Assembly (NCBI RefSeq): GCF_000745835.1
Contig: NZ_JQKB01000023.1
Location: forward strand, 1-64,000
From: Belnapia moabensis DSM 16746
GTDB taxonomy: Bacteria; Pseudomonadota; Alphaproteobacteria; Acetobacterales; Acetobacteraceae
Reading direction: 5' to 3'
DNA: 64,000 bases
The first letter of the stretch is position 1. Each line of letters begins with the position of its first letter. Below the pieces are notes generated by a model that was given only the letters and a program-made list of their open reading frames with translations, was not told where the DNA came from and ran no database searches. Below, piece after piece: positions 9,835 to 19,979 of this stretch. Both the position numbers and the translations under genes were made by a program.

Positions 9835-11049
9835 TCAGCCCATCGCCTTCTTCAGGTTCTCGTCGATCTTGGCAAGGAAGGCCTGGGTGTTGAGCCAGGG
9901 CTGGTCCTTGCCGATGAGGATGGCGAGATCCTTCGTCATCGAGCCGCTCTCGACGGTCTGGATGCAGACCTTCTCCAGCGTCTCGGCGAAGGCCGTCACG
10001 TCCGGGGTGTTGTCGAACTTGCCGCGATAGGCGAGGCCGCGCGTCCAAGCGAAGATCGAGGCGATCGGGTTGGTGCTGGTCTCGCGGCCCTTCTGGTGCT
10101 CGCGGTAGTGGCGAGTGACGGTGCCGTGGGCGGCCTCCGACTCGACGGTGTTGCCGTCAGGCGAGAGCAGCACGGAGGTCATCAGGCCGAGCGAGCCGAA
10201 GCCCTGCGCCACGATGTCGGACTGCACGTCGCCGTCGTAGTTCTTGCAGGCCCAGATATAGCCGCCTTCCCACTTGAGGGCGGAGGCGACCATGTCGTCG
10301 ATCAGTCGGTCCTCGTAGGTCAGGCCGCGCTTCTCGAACTCCGCCTTGAACTCGGCGTCGTAGATGCCGCGGAAGATGTCCTTGAAGTTGCCGTCATAGG
10401 CCTTGAGGATGGTGTTCTTGTGGCTGAAGTAGACCGAGTAGTTGCGCGCCAGGCCGTAGTTGAAGCTGGCGCGGGCGAAGCCCTCGATCGACTTGTTGAG
10501 GTTGTGGATCATCATGGCGACGCCGCCTGTGGCCGGCATGACGAACTCGCCGATCTCCTGCGGCTGGCCGCCCTCGGGCGTGAAGGTCATCGTCACCTTG
10601 CCGGCGCTCGGCACCTTCATCTCGACCGAACGGTAGATGTCGCCATAGGCATGGCGGCCGACGACGATCGGCTTCGACCAGTGCGGCACCAGGCGCGGCA
10701 CGTTGGAGCAGATGATCGGCTCGCGGAAGATGGTGCCGTCGAGGATGTTGCGGATGGTGCCGTTCGGCGACTTCCACATCTTCTTCAGGCCGAATTCGGC
10801 GACGCGCGCCTCGTCCGGGGTGATGGTCGCGCATTTCACGCCGACGCCGTACTGCTTGATGGCGTTGGCGGCGTCGACCGTCACCTGGTCGTCGGTCTGG
10901 TCGCGGTACTCGATGCCGAGGTCGTAATACTTCAGGTCCACATCCAGGTAGGGGAGGATGAGCTTCTCCTTGATGAACCCCCAGATGATGCGGGTCATCT
11001 CATCCCCGTCGAGCTCGACGACGGGGGTCTTTACCTGGATCTTTGCCAT
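9835..11049 (-). CDS. icd: NADP-dependent isocitrate dehydrogenase
   Basis: This TCA-cycle enzyme oxidatively decarboxylates isocitrate to 2-oxoglutarate with NADP+. The 404-aa sequence is the type II (eukaryotic-like, homodimeric) form common in alphaproteobacteria, seen in the N-terminus [21 protein letters not shown], the substrate region [20 protein letters not shown], the metal-binding segment [17 protein letters not shown] followed by [20 protein letters not shown], and the NADP region [19 protein letters not shown]. The frame is open to 11121, but the ATG at 11049 with upstream GAGGACAGG gives the standard N-terminus. It is transcribed toward its own intrinsic terminator at 9781-9811. 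Confidence 0.97.
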   Translation of the reverse strand: MAKIQVKTPVVELDGDEMTRIIWGFIKEKLILPYLDVDLKYYDLGIEYRDQTDDQVTVDAANAIKQYGVGVKCATITPDEARVAEFGLKKMWKSPNGTIRNILDGTIFREPIICSNVPRLVPHWSKPIVVGRHAYGDIYRSVEMKVPSAGKVTMTFTPEGGQPQEIGEFVMPATGGVAMMIHNLNKSIEGFARASFNYGLARNYSVYFSHKNTILKAYDGNFKDIFRGIYDAEFKAEFEKRGLTYEDRLIDDMVASALKWEGGYIWACKNYDGDVQSDIVAQGFGSLGLMTSVLLSPDGNTVESEAAHGTVTRHYREHQKGRETSTNPIASIFAWTRGLAYRGKFDNTPDVTAFAETLEKVCIQTVESGSMTKDLAILIGKDQPWLNTQAFLAKIDENLKKAMG

Positions 11050-11205
11050 GCCTGTCCTCGATGGTCTCCCGCATGGGGCGCCCAGGGCGCCGCGGGGGTT
11101 GGGGCGGCGGGAACATCGCACCCGGCCCGGTCGCGGGCAAGCCCATCGGCGGCAGACAAGATTGTTTCGATAACGTCACACTTGCCGGTGGTAGCGCTTT
11201 CGTGT

Positions 11206-11220
11206 TTAATCGCGCTTAAC
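11206..11220. promoter_or_regulatory. CtrA-like half-site pair (TTAA-N6-TTAAC)
   Basis: In an AT-rich patch of the 298-base region between icd and the Hpt gene, TTAA at 11206-11209 and TTAAC at 11216-11220 are separated by 6 bases. The CtrA consensus is TTAA-N7-TTAA, so the spacing is one base short. The region otherwise shows no gene; it must hold the icd and hpt promoters, which I could not place firmly. Confidence 0.22.
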
Positions 11221-11347
11221 GTGTTGAGGGCCTACAGAGACGTCGCGGGACGGTATGATCCCACCGTCTTCGGTCTTTTGAAGCGAACCCGGGCCCGGTT
11301 CCGCCATTCTTCGGCCGGTCTGGACTCTCTGGCTGGAGGTACCGCTG

Positions 11348-11731
11348 ATGCTCGATCAAAGCCAGAGCAGTTCTTCAGCCGGCTTTCAGCCCGGCCGGGA
11401 GCGCGCCGCCATGTCGAATGATCCGGCCTTTCTTGCCGCCCGTCATGGCCCTGTCCTGGCGGGGCTGTGCGCCGATGAATTGCGGGAGCGGCACCCGCGC
11501 ATCCAGTCCGCGGCCGCATCGGGAGATTTCCGCACCTTGCTGGCCGAGGCGCATGCCCTGCGTGGCGTTGCGGCCAATTTCGGCCTGGGCGTGCTGGCCG
11601 AGGACCTGCTGGCCGTCGAGACGGCGGCGCGGCGGCAGGATGCAAGCGGGCTGCTTGGCGCGCTCAGCCGACTGCCGGGCGAGGTGGCGGAGGCACTGGC
11701 GGCGCTTGGCCAGGCCATGGACAATGGCTGA
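11348..11731 (+). CDS. Hpt domain protein (phosphotransfer)
   Basis: A 127-aa protein that is essentially one histidine phosphotransfer domain. The signature AEAHALRGVAANFGL places the phosphoacceptor at His69 (His-x-Leu-Arg-Gly form), flanked by helices typical of a four-helix Hpt bundle. The ATG at 11348 has GGAGGT at 11335-11340; a second ATG at 11411 would remove only a Ser/Gly-rich leader. It lies next to a hybrid kinase (starting near 12609) whose two receiver domains lack an attached Hpt domain, so this protein is the likely relay partner. The stop is immediately adjacent to the stop of the convergent binding-protein gene. Confidence 0.82.
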   Translation: MLDQSQSSSSAGFQPGRERAAMSNDPAFLAARHGPVLAGLCADELRERHPRIQSAAASGDFRTLLAEAHALRGVAANFGLGVLAEDLLAVETAARRQDASGLLGALSRLPGEVAEALAALGQAMDNG

Positions 11732-12622
11732 TCAATAGACGAGTGCTGTGCTCAGCCCATGCCGTGCACCGGCGCGGGCCAGGGTGCCGTCGGTTTTAGC
11801 GACGGTGAGGAAGCCATTCACCTCGGCCAGCCAGGGCGCATCCCCGCGCGGCACGGCATAGGCGTAGAGCGCCTCGCCGAAGCGGTCCGGCGGTTCGATC
11901 ACCCGGGCCCAGTCATGCATCGTCACCATGCGGCGGGTATAGGCGAAGTCGCTCATGAAGACGTCGGCGCGGCCGGCCTGGAGTTCCGACTCGCGGGTAC
12001 GGGGCGGGCGGACGACCAGCAGCTCGGCCGCCTTCAGGCTGCGGCGCATCAGCGGCTCCATCAGCGTGCCGCCGGCGACGGCGACCACGGTGCCGACCGT
12101 GTCGATATCCTCCCATCGGGTGATGCGGTTGCTCTCCCGCGTCGTCACCGCATAGACGGCGCTGGTCATGTAGGGCTTGGAGAAGGCGACGCGCTGCTGG
12201 CGGGCGGCCGAGATGCCGACGCCCATCATGGCTATGTCGCAGGTGCCGGCCTCGAGCCTGTCCATGAACTCGGCGAAATTGGTCTCGACGAAGCGCGGCT
12301 GAACCAACAGGCGGTTGGCGAGCGCGCGGGCCATGTCGATGTCGAGCCCTTCCAGCTCGCTGTTGCGCGGGTTGCGGTAGCTGATGGCGAAGTAGTCCGG
12401 CCAGATGCAGATGCCGAGCTCGCCCCGGCTGCGGATCAGGGCGAGTCGGTCGGGCGGCTCGGCCGGGGGGCGGGAATGGGCCGTAGCGGGCGGCCGGGCG
12501 GCGGGTGAGGCGCCAGGGCGGTTCGGTGCCTGGCCCAGGGCCGCATTCATCTCGAAAAACGATATCAATGATGCAATAAACGATGCGGCAAGGCATCCTT
12601 TTCGGAAATTGAACGCTCTCAT
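11732..12622 (-). CDS. Periplasmic solute-binding protein, amino-acid type (SBP_bac_3)
   Basis: The 296-aa protein begins with a signal peptide ([20 protein letters not shown], then [12 protein letters not shown]), a Pro/Ala-rich linker, and a bilobal domain: [20 protein letters not shown], then [40 protein letters not shown] and the [15 protein letters not shown] region, all characteristic of family 3 amino-acid/opine binding proteins. No ABC permease or ATPase genes are nearby; instead it sits between an Hpt protein and a hybrid kinase with a periplasmic sensor domain. I infer that it may present a ligand to the kinase rather than serve uptake. An open reading extends to 12724, but only the ATG at 12622 gives a proper signal peptide. 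Confidence 0.8.
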   Translation of the reverse strand: MRAFNFRKGCLAASFIASLISFFEMNAALGQAPNRPGASPAARPPATAHSRPPAEPPDRLALIRSRGELGICIWPDYFAISYRNPRNSELEGLDIDMARALANRLLVQPRFVETNFAEFMDRLEAGTCDIAMMGVGISAARQQRVAFSKPYMTSAVYAVTTRESNRITRWEDIDTVGTVVAVAGGTLMEPLMRRSLKAAELLVVRPPRTRESELQAGRADVFMSDFAYTRRMVTMHDWARVIEPPDRFGEALYAYAVPRGDAPWLAEVNGFLTVAKTDGTLARAGARHGLSTALVY

Positions 12623-15179
12623 CCGTCGGTTCCTTCGACTTGGTGCGCCCAAGCCGGCGGAACCGCGGCCCTGGTTGCTGTTCGGCGCGGCGGTGGCCCT
12701 GGTCGCCGCCTGCCTGGTGCTCATCTACGGCATCGTCCTCCAGCGCGGCCAGCAGGATGCGCTGGCCCAGGCGGAGAAGCTGACCCAGAGCGTCGCCGCC
12801 GCACTCTCCGACCAGCTCACCCGGGCGACGCAGACGGTGGAGCTGATCCTCAACGACTTGGCGGAGAGCCCGCGCGAGCCGAGCCCGACGGCCTTCGCCG
12901 AGACCATGGCGAACCGGCTGCGCGACCTGGCGCAGATCCGCGCCCTGGTGGTGACCGATGCGACAGGGCGGGTGACGCAGGCGACGGTCGATCAGCTGCG
13001 CGAACTGACGGTCGGTGAGCGGGAGTGGTTCCGCGTGCTGCGCTTCGGCGGGCAGCCGATCCGGCTCGGGGCGCCGGAGGCGGGGCGGTACCTCGGCACC
13101 GGCAGCGCGGCGATCCTCGAGAGCCGGCTCTGGACCATCCCGCTCGCCCGGGCGCTGCGCTCGCCGCGTGGGGAGTTCGAGGGGGCGGCGGTCGCGCTGC
13201 TGAACCCTGACTACTTCAACGGCGTCTCGCGGCGCTATGCGGAGGCCTTCGGCGTCACGGTGCGGCTGCATTCGACGAATGGTCAGCTGCTGACGCGCTC
13301 GGACGGCAGCACGCGCGGCGTCGGGCAGCTGCATTCCAGCGCCTGGCTGTTCCGCGACTTCCTGCCGCGGCGGGAGATCGGCACTTTCCAGGGGCTCGAC
13401 CAAGACGGCGTGCCGGTGATCGCCAGCTTCGCGGTGACGCGACAGGGCAGCTTCGTCGTCGAGGTGGCGCGGGCGCGCTCGGATGCCTTCGCGGCGCTGC
13501 GGCAGCTGGGGCTGGTGCTCGGGGGCGGTGTCGGGGCGGCGGCGATCGCCACCTTGGCGGCGCTCTGGATGATGGTGCGGCTGGCGGAGAAGCTGCAGCG
13601 GCAGGGCAGCCGTCTGGCGCGGAGCGAGCAGGAGGCCGTCGCCGCAAGCCGGGCGAAGGAGGACTTCCTCGCCGCCATGAGCCATGAGATCCGCACGCCG
13701 ATGAATGGCGTCATCGGCATGGCCGGCCTGCTGCTCGACACCGAGATGGACCCGGTGCAGCGGCGCTATGCGCAGACCATTCAAGGCTCGGCCGAGCACC
13801 TGCTGATGGTGCTGAACGACATCCTCGACTTCTCGAAGCTCGAGGCGGGGATGATGGAGCGCGAGGAGGTGCCCTTCGGCATCGAGGCAGAGCTGTCCAC
13901 CATCGTCGAGCTCTTCGCCCCGAAGGCGGCGGCGAAGGGGGTGGAGCTGGTCTGCTCGCTCTCGCCCAGCATGCCGGCACGGGTGGTGGGGGACCCCGGC
14001 CGGTTCCGCCAACTGCTGTTCAACCTGGTCGGCAATGCGGTGAAATTCACCGAATCTGGCTGGATCGAGCTGGGGCTCTCGGCCGAGCGGGAGGAGGAGG
14101 GGTGGCGGCTCTCCTGCCGGGTCAGCGATACCGGGATCGGGCTCGACTCGGAGAAGATCCCGCTGCTCTTCGAGCGCTTCACCCAGGCGGATGCCTCGAT
14201 CAGCCGGAAATACGACGGGACGGGGCTCGGCCTCGCCATATGCCGCAAGCTGGTGGAGGGGATGGGGGGCAGCATCGGCGCGGCGCAGCGGCCGGGCGGG
14301 GGCAGCGTCTTCCGCTTCGACCTGCTGGTGGGGATGGCGCCGGAGGCCACCGAGGCGCGGGAGTCGCGGCCGCTCGCCGGCAAGCGGGTGCTGGTGGTGG
14401 ATGACCTGCCGCTCAACCGCGAAATCCTGACGCGGCAGTTGATGGTACTCGGCGCCGAATCGGCGGCGGTGGAGTCGGGGGAGGCGGCGCTTGCCGCACT
14501 GGCGGATGGCGCGGCGGCGGGGCGGCCCTTCGCCGCCGTGGTGGTGGATGCCGATCTGCCGGGCGAGGAGGGGCAGGAGCTGGCGCGGCGCATCCGGGCC
14601 GCGGCGGGCCAGGGGCGGGTGGCCATCATCCTCTGCGCCAGCGCGGGCGAGGCGCTGCGCGAACCGCCGACGGCCGAGCTGGTGGATGCGGTGCTGCTGA
14701 AGCCGGCCCTGCCGACGCGCTTCCGCGAGGCGATGACGCAGGCGCTGGGCGGGGCCGAGGCGGCGAAGCCGGCGGCGGCGCCCGCAGCGGCGGAGGCGCT
14801 GGGGCTCAAGGTGCTGTTGGTGGAGGACAGCGCCACCAACCAGCTCGTCATGCGGACCATCCTGCAGCGCGCCGGCTGCGAGGTGGAGGTGGCGCCGGAC
14901 GGGGCCGAGGCGGTGGCGGCGGCGCGGCGCGAACTGTTCGACGCGATCCTGATGGACCTGCAGATGCCGGTGATGGATGGGCTGGAGGCGACGCGGCAGA
15001 TTCGCCGCAGCACCGGGCCCAACCGGCGGACCAAGATCATCGGGCTGACGGCGGCCGTGGGTCCCGTTTTTGAGCAGCAATGCCGGGATGCCGGGATGGA
15101 CGAGTATCTCGGCAAGCCGGTGCAGCGGGCAGCGCTGCTGGCCATGCTCGGCATGATCGAGCCGGCACGGCCAGCCTGA
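12609..15179 (+). CDS. Membrane hybrid histidine kinase with two receiver domains
   Basis: About 856 aa: TM helix 1 (around residues 22-46), a periplasmic Cache-like sensor region, TM helix 2 (about 298-322), HisKA with [18 protein letters not shown] (His359), HATPase ([31 protein letters not shown]), receiver 1 (RVLVVDD; Asp647 in VVVDADLPG) and receiver 2 ([14 protein letters not shown]; Asp783 in [12 protein letters not shown]). No Hpt domain is attached, which points to the separate Hpt protein at 11348. No ATG lies in a sensible place: TTG at 12609 is the best start, making the 5' end overlap the start of the divergent binding-protein gene by 14 bases. The 3' end is 3 bases from the convergent SDR stop. 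Confidence 0.88.
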   Translation: MNALIRRFLRLGAPKPAEPRPWLLFGAAVALVAACLVLIYGIVLQRGQQDALAQAEKLTQSVAAALSDQLTRATQTVELILNDLAESPREPSPTAFAETMANRLRDLAQIRALVVTDATGRVTQATVDQLRELTVGEREWFRVLRFGGQPIRLGAPEAGRYLGTGSAAILESRLWTIPLARALRSPRGEFEGAAVALLNPDYFNGVSRRYAEAFGVTVRLHSTNGQLLTRSDGSTRGVGQLHSSAWLFRDFLPRREIGTFQGLDQDGVPVIASFAVTRQGSFVVEVARARSDAFAALRQLGLVLGGGVGAAAIATLAALWMMVRLAEKLQRQGSRLARSEQEAVAASRAKEDFLAAMSHEIRTPMNGVIGMAGLLLDTEMDPVQRRYAQTIQGSAEHLLMVLNDILDFSKLEAGMMEREEVPFGIEAELSTIVELFAPKAAAKGVELVCSLSPSMPARVVGDPGRFRQLLFNLVGNAVKFTESGWIELGLSAEREEEGWRLSCRVSDTGIGLDSEKIPLLFERFTQADASISRKYDGTGLGLAICRKLVEGMGGSIGAAQRPGGGSVFRFDLLVGMAPEATEARESRPLAGKRVLVVDDLPLNREILTRQLMVLGAESAAVESGEAALAALADGAAAGRPFAAVVVDADLPGEEGQELARRIRAAAGQGRVAIILCASAGEALREPPTAELVDAVLLKPALPTRFREAMTQALGGAEAAKPAAAPAAAEALGLKVLLVEDSATNQLVMRTILQRAGCEVEVAPDGAEAVAAARRELFDAILMDLQMPVMDGLEATRQIRRSTGPNRRTKIIGLTAAVGPVFEQQCRDAGMDEYLGKPVQRAALLAMLGMIEPARPA

Positions 15180-15182
15180 GGG

Positions 15183-15935
15183 TCAGCCGCGGGCGATCCA
15201 GGGCATCTTGGACGCGGCGATGGTGACGAACTGGATGTTCGCATCCAGCGGCAGATTCGCCATCATCAGGATCGTGCTGCCGACATGGGCGACGTCGAAG
15301 GTGGGCTCCACCTTCATCTCGCCATTGGGCTGCTTCACGCCGCGGGCCATGCGGGCGGTCATCGGCGTCGCGGCATTGCCGATGTCGATCTGGCCGCTGA
15401 CGATGTCGAAGGCGCGGCCGTCCAGCGCCAGCGTCTTGGTGAGACCGGTGATGGCGTGTTTGGTCGAGGTGTAGGCGACGCTCTCCGGCCGCGGCACATG
15501 GGCGCTGATGCTGCCGTTGTTGACGATGCGGCCGCCCTGCGGCGACTGCTGCTTCATGATGCGGAAGGCGTCCTGGGCGCAGAGGAAGCTGCCCGTCAGG
15601 TTCACCTGGACGACCCGCGCCCAGTCCTCATAGGCGAGGTCCTCGATCGGGCCGGCGGGGACGTTGCCGCCGGCATTGTTGAAGAGGAAGTCGAGCCGGC
15701 CCCACTCCGACTTCAGCTTGTCGAAAAGGGCGTTGACCGATTGCGGGTCGCCGACATCGGTGGGGACGGGAATGGCGCGCGAGGCGGCGTCGCCGGCCAT
15801 GCCGACGGTCTCCTCCAGCGCATCGCGGCGGCGGCCGGCGAGGGCGACGGTCCAGCCGCCGCCGAGCAGGGCGAGCGCCGCCGCGCGGCCGACGCCGGAG
15901 CCGGCGCCGGTGACGACGGCATATTGGGTGGTCAT
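15183..15935 (-). CDS. SDR family oxidoreductase
   Basis: A 250-aa classical short-chain dehydrogenase. It shows the NAD(P)-binding [10 protein letters not shown] motif near residues 10-19, NNAGG, the catalytic Ser (in NNGSISAHV), and Tyr-x-x-x-Lys in [10 protein letters not shown]. After the active site, [17 protein letters not shown] suggests a substrate-specific lid. It follows a 2-hydroxyacid dehydrogenase and an enolase-superfamily enzyme on the same strand with 13-base spacing, so it probably oxidises or reduces an intermediate of the same sugar-acid or hydroxyacid pathway. The frame is open to 16028, but the ATG at 15935 ([10 protein letters not shown]) is the normal family start. Confidence 0.9.
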   Translation of the reverse strand: MTTQYAVVTGAGSGVGRAAALALLGGGWTVALAGRRRDALEETVGMAGDAASRAIPVPTDVGDPQSVNALFDKLKSEWGRLDFLFNNAGGNVPAGPIEDLAYEDWARVVQVNLTGSFLCAQDAFRIMKQQSPQGGRIVNNGSISAHVPRPESVAYTSTKHAITGLTKTLALDGRAFDIVSGQIDIGNAATPMTARMARGVKQPNGEMKVEPTFDVAHVGSTILMMANLPLDANIQFVTIAASKMPWIARG

Positions 15936-15948
15936 GGCTCTGTCTTTC

Positions 15949-16992
15949 CTAGCTGTTCGGGCCGCGGCCCATGCCGATGGGCTGCCAGCGGCGAAGCTGA
16001 GTATTCTGGAGCACCGACGGGTTGACACAACTCATCGGCCACTTGCCCTGAAGGACGAGGGCCAACTCGCTGCCGACGCGGCGCTTGCGGGCCTCGTCGA
16101 ACCGGGCGCTGGCGCTGGCGACATGCGCGGTCAGCGTCACGTTCTCCATGCGCAGCAGCGGGTTGTTGTGCGAGGGAGGCTCGACCTCGAGCACGTCGAG
16201 GGCGGCATGGGCGATCCAGCCTTCCTGCAGCGCCTTGATCAGCGCTTCCTCCTGCACGGTCGGGCCGCGGCCGGTGTTGATGAAGATCGCGGAGGGCTTC
16301 ATCAGTCGGAAATGCTGCTCCTTCAGCATGTGATGCACCTCGGGCCGCGCCGGGGCGTGCATGCTGACGAAGTCGGACTGGCTGAGGACCTCGGTGAGGG
16401 TCGCAGGCTGGACGCCGTATTCGGAGATCTGCATCTCCTCGACGAAGGGGTCGTAGGCCATCATCCGCAGGCCGAAGGGCGCGGCGCGGCGGGCGACGGC
16501 GCGGGCGACGCGGCCGAAGGAGATGAAGCCGAGGGTCTGGCCCATCAGGCGGGGAATCTTGAGGAGCGCCGGGCGGCCTTCCTTCCAGCGGCCGTCGCGC
16601 ACCATCTTGTCCTGCTCGATCAGGCGGCGGAAGCCGGCCAGCAGCAGGGTCATCGCATGGTCGGCGACTTCCTCGATGAAGGTGTCGGGGATGTTGGTGA
16701 CCGGGATGCCGCGCTCCGTCGCCGCCTTCACGTCGACGCTGTCGACGCCGACGCTGCCGAGGCTGATGACCTTGCAGTTCTGCAGCGCGTCGATGATCTC
16801 CTTGGTGATGGGGATGCCCTTGGCGTAGATGGCGTCGGCATCCTTGGCGGCGGCGGTGAAGCCGGCGGTGTCGGTGGGGGCTTCGACGATCTCGGCGTCG
16901 AGGCCGTCCAAGGCTTCGCTCTCCAGCGCATAGCCGCCGCCGGCGACGGTGAAGCTGGCACCGGCGGGTGTTACGATCTTGTGCTTGGCCAT
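15949..16992 (-). CDS. D-isomer specific 2-hydroxyacid dehydrogenase
   Basis: A 347-aa NAD(P)-dependent 2-hydroxyacid dehydrogenase of the phosphoglycerate dehydrogenase/CtBP family. The nucleotide-binding fold has an altered glycine motif ([17 protein letters not shown], where most members have GxGxxG), and the catalytic triad is present: Arg242 in NTGRGP, Glu271 in LEVEPP and His290 in TAHVASAS. The C-terminus carries an extension of about 25 residues after the usual end. It is the middle gene of a three-gene minus-strand unit (enolase-superfamily enzyme, this gene, SDR), 12 bases downstream of the first. The substrate is unknown; a 2-hydroxy or 2-keto sugar-acid intermediate is a reasonable guess. 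Confidence 0.9.
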   Translation of the reverse strand: MAKHKIVTPAGASFTVAGGGYALESEALDGLDAEIVEAPTDTAGFTAAAKDADAIYAKGIPITKEIIDALQNCKVISLGSVGVDSVDVKAATERGIPVTNIPDTFIEEVADHAMTLLLAGFRRLIEQDKMVRDGRWKEGRPALLKIPRLMGQTLGFISFGRVARAVARRAAPFGLRMMAYDPFVEEMQISEYGVQPATLTEVLSQSDFVSMHAPARPEVHHMLKEQHFRLMKPSAIFINTGRGPTVQEEALIKALQEGWIAHAALDVLEVEPPSHNNPLLRMENVTLTAHVASASARFDEARKRRVGSELALVLQGKWPMSCVNPSVLQNTQLRRWQPIGMGRGPNS

Positions 16993-17004
16993 TCCTCGCT
17001 CCTC

Positions 17005-18177
17005 TTACTTCGACGGCCGCGCGCGGATGGCGGCCTCGTTCACCTCGACGCCCCAGCCGGGGCCCGTCGGCATCACCAGCTCGCCATTCTCGATCACCGG
17101 CGGCGGCGTGAACTCGTCGCGCCAGGAGACGCTGTCGATGTCGATCTCCATGACGCGCAGATTGGGGATGCAGGCGCTGAAGGTGGCGCTGATCATGCTG
17201 CACAGGTTGCCGTAGAAGTTGTGCGGCGCGCAGTTGACCTCATAGACGTCGCACATCGCGGCGATCTTCATCGACTCCGCCAGCCCATTCCAGATGACGT
17301 CGACGATGCCGACATCCATGGCGTAGTGCTCGAGGAAGGGACGGAATTCGCGCCGGCCGTGCAGCGTCTCGCAGGAGGCGATGGGGCAGGGGGCCATGCG
17401 CTTGATCGTCGCCAGCGCCGCCGCGTCATGGCTGTCGATCTCGAGCCAGGTGAGGTCGAATTCGGCGACCGCTTCGGCGACGCGCTGGAAGCCCTCGGTG
17501 CGGAAGTGGAAGTTCGTGTCGAGATGGATGCCCATCTCCGGGCCGACGGCGTCGCGGATGGTGCGGAGATGATGCTTGAGCTGGGCCAGCGTCCGGTTGT
17601 CCCAGTTCAGCTCGGGCCAGCCGGCATGGCGGCCGAAGCCGGGGGAGTACTGGTAGAGCAGCCCATCGGGCCCAGGGATCAGGATGTTGGTCTTGAGGCC
17701 GCGGAAGCCCATCGCCTTCACCTCGGCGGCGTGGCGGGCAACCTCCTCGTAATCGGTCAATGGGGGGACGCCCATATGCCTGGCGTTGCGCACGCGGTAG
17801 CTGCCGAAATGCGACCAGTAGACGGGGATGCGCTCCCGGATCGGTCCGCCGAAGAGCGCGGCGACGGAGATGCCCCGCGCGCGCGCGGCGATGTCGAGCA
17901 GGGCGTTCTCGATGGCGGCGATGGCCTGCTGGTTAAGGCCGCCGCGGGACTGGCGGGTCATGACGTGGAGCCAGGCCGTCACCTCCTCCCAGCGGGTCGG
18001 GTCGCTACCGATGATGAGGGGCGAGAGGCCCTCGATGACGGCGGAGAGGCCGGTGCTGCCGAAGCTCTCGTTGTACTCGGACCAGCCGACCAGGCCGTCA
18101 TCCGTCGTGACTTTGAGGAAGGAGAACAGGCGCCAGCCGGCATCCGCGCGCAGCGTCTCGACCCGGGCGATCTTCAT
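17005..18177 (-). CDS. Mandelate racemase/muconate lactonizing enzyme family protein
   Basis: A 390-aa enolase-superfamily enzyme, probably an acid-sugar dehydratase or a lactone-handling enzyme. The barrel has the expected residues: Lys162 on the second strand (GLKTNIL), three metal ligands Asp220 (HLDTNFHF), Glu246 (WLEID) and Glu270 (SCETLHG), and His319 (APHNFYG) as a likely general base. The ATG at 18177 gives the normal MKIARVETLRAD start; upstream in-frame sequence to 18237 is probably leader. It heads a three-gene unit with a 2-hydroxyacid dehydrogenase and SDR. The exact substrate cannot be read from sequence. Confidence 0.9.
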   Translation of the reverse strand: MKIARVETLRADAGWRLFSFLKVTTDDGLVGWSEYNESFGSTGLSAVIEGLSPLIIGSDPTRWEEVTAWLHVMTRQSRGGLNQQAIAAIENALLDIAARARGISVAALFGGPIRERIPVYWSHFGSYRVRNARHMGVPPLTDYEEVARHAAEVKAMGFRGLKTNILIPGPDGLLYQYSPGFGRHAGWPELNWDNRTLAQLKHHLRTIRDAVGPEMGIHLDTNFHFRTEGFQRVAEAVAEFDLTWLEIDSHDAAALATIKRMAPCPIASCETLHGRREFRPFLEHYAMDVGIVDVIWNGLAESMKIAAMCDVYEVNCAPHNFYGNLCSMISATFSACIPNLRVMEIDIDSVSWRDEFTPPPVIENGELVMPTGPGWGVEVNEAAIRARPSK

Positions 18178-18281
18178 CGCGTCCTCCGTTTCCTCATCCC
18201 TCGGGCGAAGCGAAGCATGGCGGCGGCGGCTCCACAAGACGGCGCGGCGGGGTTAGCCTGCCTGTATCGAGGGAGGGTGCG

Positions 18282-19043
18282 ATGGGTAAGCTGACAGGGA
18301 AGATCGCCTGGGTGACCGGCGCGGGCAGCGGCATCGGCGAGGCGGTGGCGGAGCGCTTCGCCGCAGAAGGGGCCGTGACGGTCATCACCGGGCGCCGCGC
18401 GGAGAAGCTGGAGGCGGTGGCAGCGCGCATCCGCGAGGCGGGCGGCACCGCGCATGTGCGGCCGGCGGACCTGATGAAGCCAGCGGAGGTGCAGAAGGTC
18501 GCCGACGGGATCGGGCAGGAATTCGGGCGGCTCGATGTGTTGGTCAGCAATGCGGGGCTCAATGTGGTGGAGCGGAGCTGGAGCAAGCTGACGCCGGAGG
18601 GGATCGACGAGCTGATCCAGGGCAACCTCTCCTCGGCCTTCTATGTGGCGCGGGCGGTGCTGCCGATGATGCGCCACCAGGGCGGCGGGGTGATGATCCA
18701 TACCGCTTCCATGGCCGGGCGGCATGTGGGCGTGATGAGCGGCGGCGGCTATTCGGCGGCGAAGCATGGCGTCGTCGCCATGAGCCACAGCATCAACATG
18801 GAGGAATGCGTCAACGGCATCCGCTCCACCGCTTTCTGCCCGGGCGAGGTGAACACCGAGATCCTGAAGAAGCGGCCGAACCCGCTGAGCCAGGAGGAGC
18901 TGAACCAGATGCTGCAGCCCGCCGATTGCGCCGAGCTGCTGCTCACTGTGGCGACGCTGCCGCCGCATGTGACCATGAACGAGGTCTGGCTCACCCCGAC
19001 CCATAACCGCGGCTATGTCGCCGCGCTCGGCCGCAAGCTGTAG
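18282..19043 (+). CDS. SDR family oxidoreductase
   Basis: A 253-aa classical short-chain dehydrogenase with TGAGSGIGEAVAERF (cofactor binding), NAGLN, catalytic Ser in HTASMAGRH and YSAAKHGVVAM (Tyr-x-x-x-Lys). A strong GAGGGAGGG ribosome binding site precedes the ATG. It is divergent from the enolase-superfamily gene across a 104-base gap that must carry both promoters, and convergent with the sugar ABC transporter. The location between the dehydratase unit and the transporter suggests a role in the same catabolic pathway. Confidence 0.9.
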   Translation: MGKLTGKIAWVTGAGSGIGEAVAERFAAEGAVTVITGRRAEKLEAVAARIREAGGTAHVRPADLMKPAEVQKVADGIGQEFGRLDVLVSNAGLNVVERSWSKLTPEGIDELIQGNLSSAFYVARAVLPMMRHQGGGVMIHTASMAGRHVGVMSGGGYSAAKHGVVAMSHSINMEECVNGIRSTAFCPGEVNTEILKKRPNPLSQEELNQMLQPADCAELLLTVATLPPHVTMNEVWLTPTHNRGYVAALGRKL

Positions 19044-19070
19044 CCGCGGCCGAGCGGACGGGGGCGGCGG

Positions 19071-19979
19071 TTATTCCTTCACCGCTCCCGTCAGCGACGA
19101 GACGTAGTAGTCGACGAAGAAGGAATAGAAGATGGCGACGGGCAGCGAGCCGAGCAGGCTGCCCGCCATCAGCGCGCCCCATTGGTAGACGTCGCCGGAG
19201 ACCAGCTCGGTGAGAATCGCCACCGGGACTGTCTTGTTCTCGCTGCTCTGGATGAAGGCGAGGGCGTAGATGAACTCGTTCCAGGACAGCGTGAAGCTGA
19301 AGATGCCGGCCGAGATCAGCCCCGGTACGGCGAGCGGCAGGGTGATCTGGCGGAGGATTTGCAGGCGCGTCGCGCCGTCGATCAGCGCGCATTCCTCGAG
19401 CTCGTAAGGGATCGACTTGAAGTAGCCGATCAGCAGCCAGGTGCAGAAGGGCACGAGGAAGGTCGGGTAAGTGAGGATCAGCGCCAGCGGGCTATCGAAC
19501 AGGCCGAGGCGGAAGACCATCGTCGCCAGCGGGATGAAAAGGATGGAGGGTGGCACGAGATAGGCGAGGTAGATCGCCAGCCCGACATACTGGCTGCCCT
19601 TGAAGCGCAGCCGCTGGATCGCATAGGCCGCGAGCGTCGAGGCGAAGAGCGAGAGGAAGGTGGCGCAGACCGCCACCGTCATCGTCGTCACCAGCCAGTG
19701 CGGATAGGCCGTGTTGAAGAGCAGGTGCTTGATGTGGTCGAGCGTCGGCGAGCCGATCCAGAAGGGATTGTAGGTCTTGTAGTCGAACAGCTCGGCATTC
19801 GGTTTGAAGGCCGTCACCGTCATCCAATAGAAGGGAAAGAGCAGGATGAGGAGGAAGCAGGCGAGCGGCAGGTAGATCGTCACCATCCGCCGCGCCTTGT
19901 TGTCCCAGGCCATGGCCTCGGGCTGGGCGGTGGCGGCGTTGCTCTGCTGCGCTTCGGGCAGAACGGCGGCGTCAGTCAT
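19071..19979 (-). CDS. Carbohydrate ABC transporter permease (MalG-like)
   Basis: Inner-membrane permease subunit of a CUT1-type sugar importer. The 302-aa protein has six predicted helices and the binding-protein-dependent transport signature EECALIDGATRLQILRQITL (EAA loop), which contacts the ATPase. The N-terminal 25 residues are a Gln/Ala-rich cytosolic leader. It ends with LTGAVKE, a common MalG-type ending. The start overlaps the upstream permease gene by 8 bases, showing translational coupling, and it is the last gene of a unit that also encodes the partner permease, binding protein, ATPase and a TPP enzyme. Confidence 0.93.
   Translation of the reverse strand: MTDAAVLPEAQQSNAATAQPEAMAWDNKARRMVTIYLPLACFLLILLFPFYWMTVTAFKPNAELFDYKTYNPFWIGSPTLDHIKHLLFNTAYPHWLVTTMTVAVCATFLSLFASTLAAYAIQRLRFKGSQYVGLAIYLAYLVPPSILFIPLATMVFRLGLFDSPLALILTYPTFLVPFCTWLLIGYFKSIPYELEECALIDGATRLQILRQITLPLAVPGLISAGIFSFTLSWNEFIYALAFIQSSENKTVPVAILTELVSGDVYQWGALMAGSLLGSLPVAIFYSFFVDYYVSSLTGAVKE

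Noticed and set aside
12405-12608. ATG at 12405 as start of the hybrid kinase
   Set aside because: It would add about 68 residues fully antisense to the binding-protein coding sequence with no conserved domain.
11913-15080. A 1,055-residue minus-strand open frame across the hybrid kinase
   Set aside because: His/Arg/Pro-rich shadow of the kinase; the plus strand has unmistakable kinase and receiver motifs.
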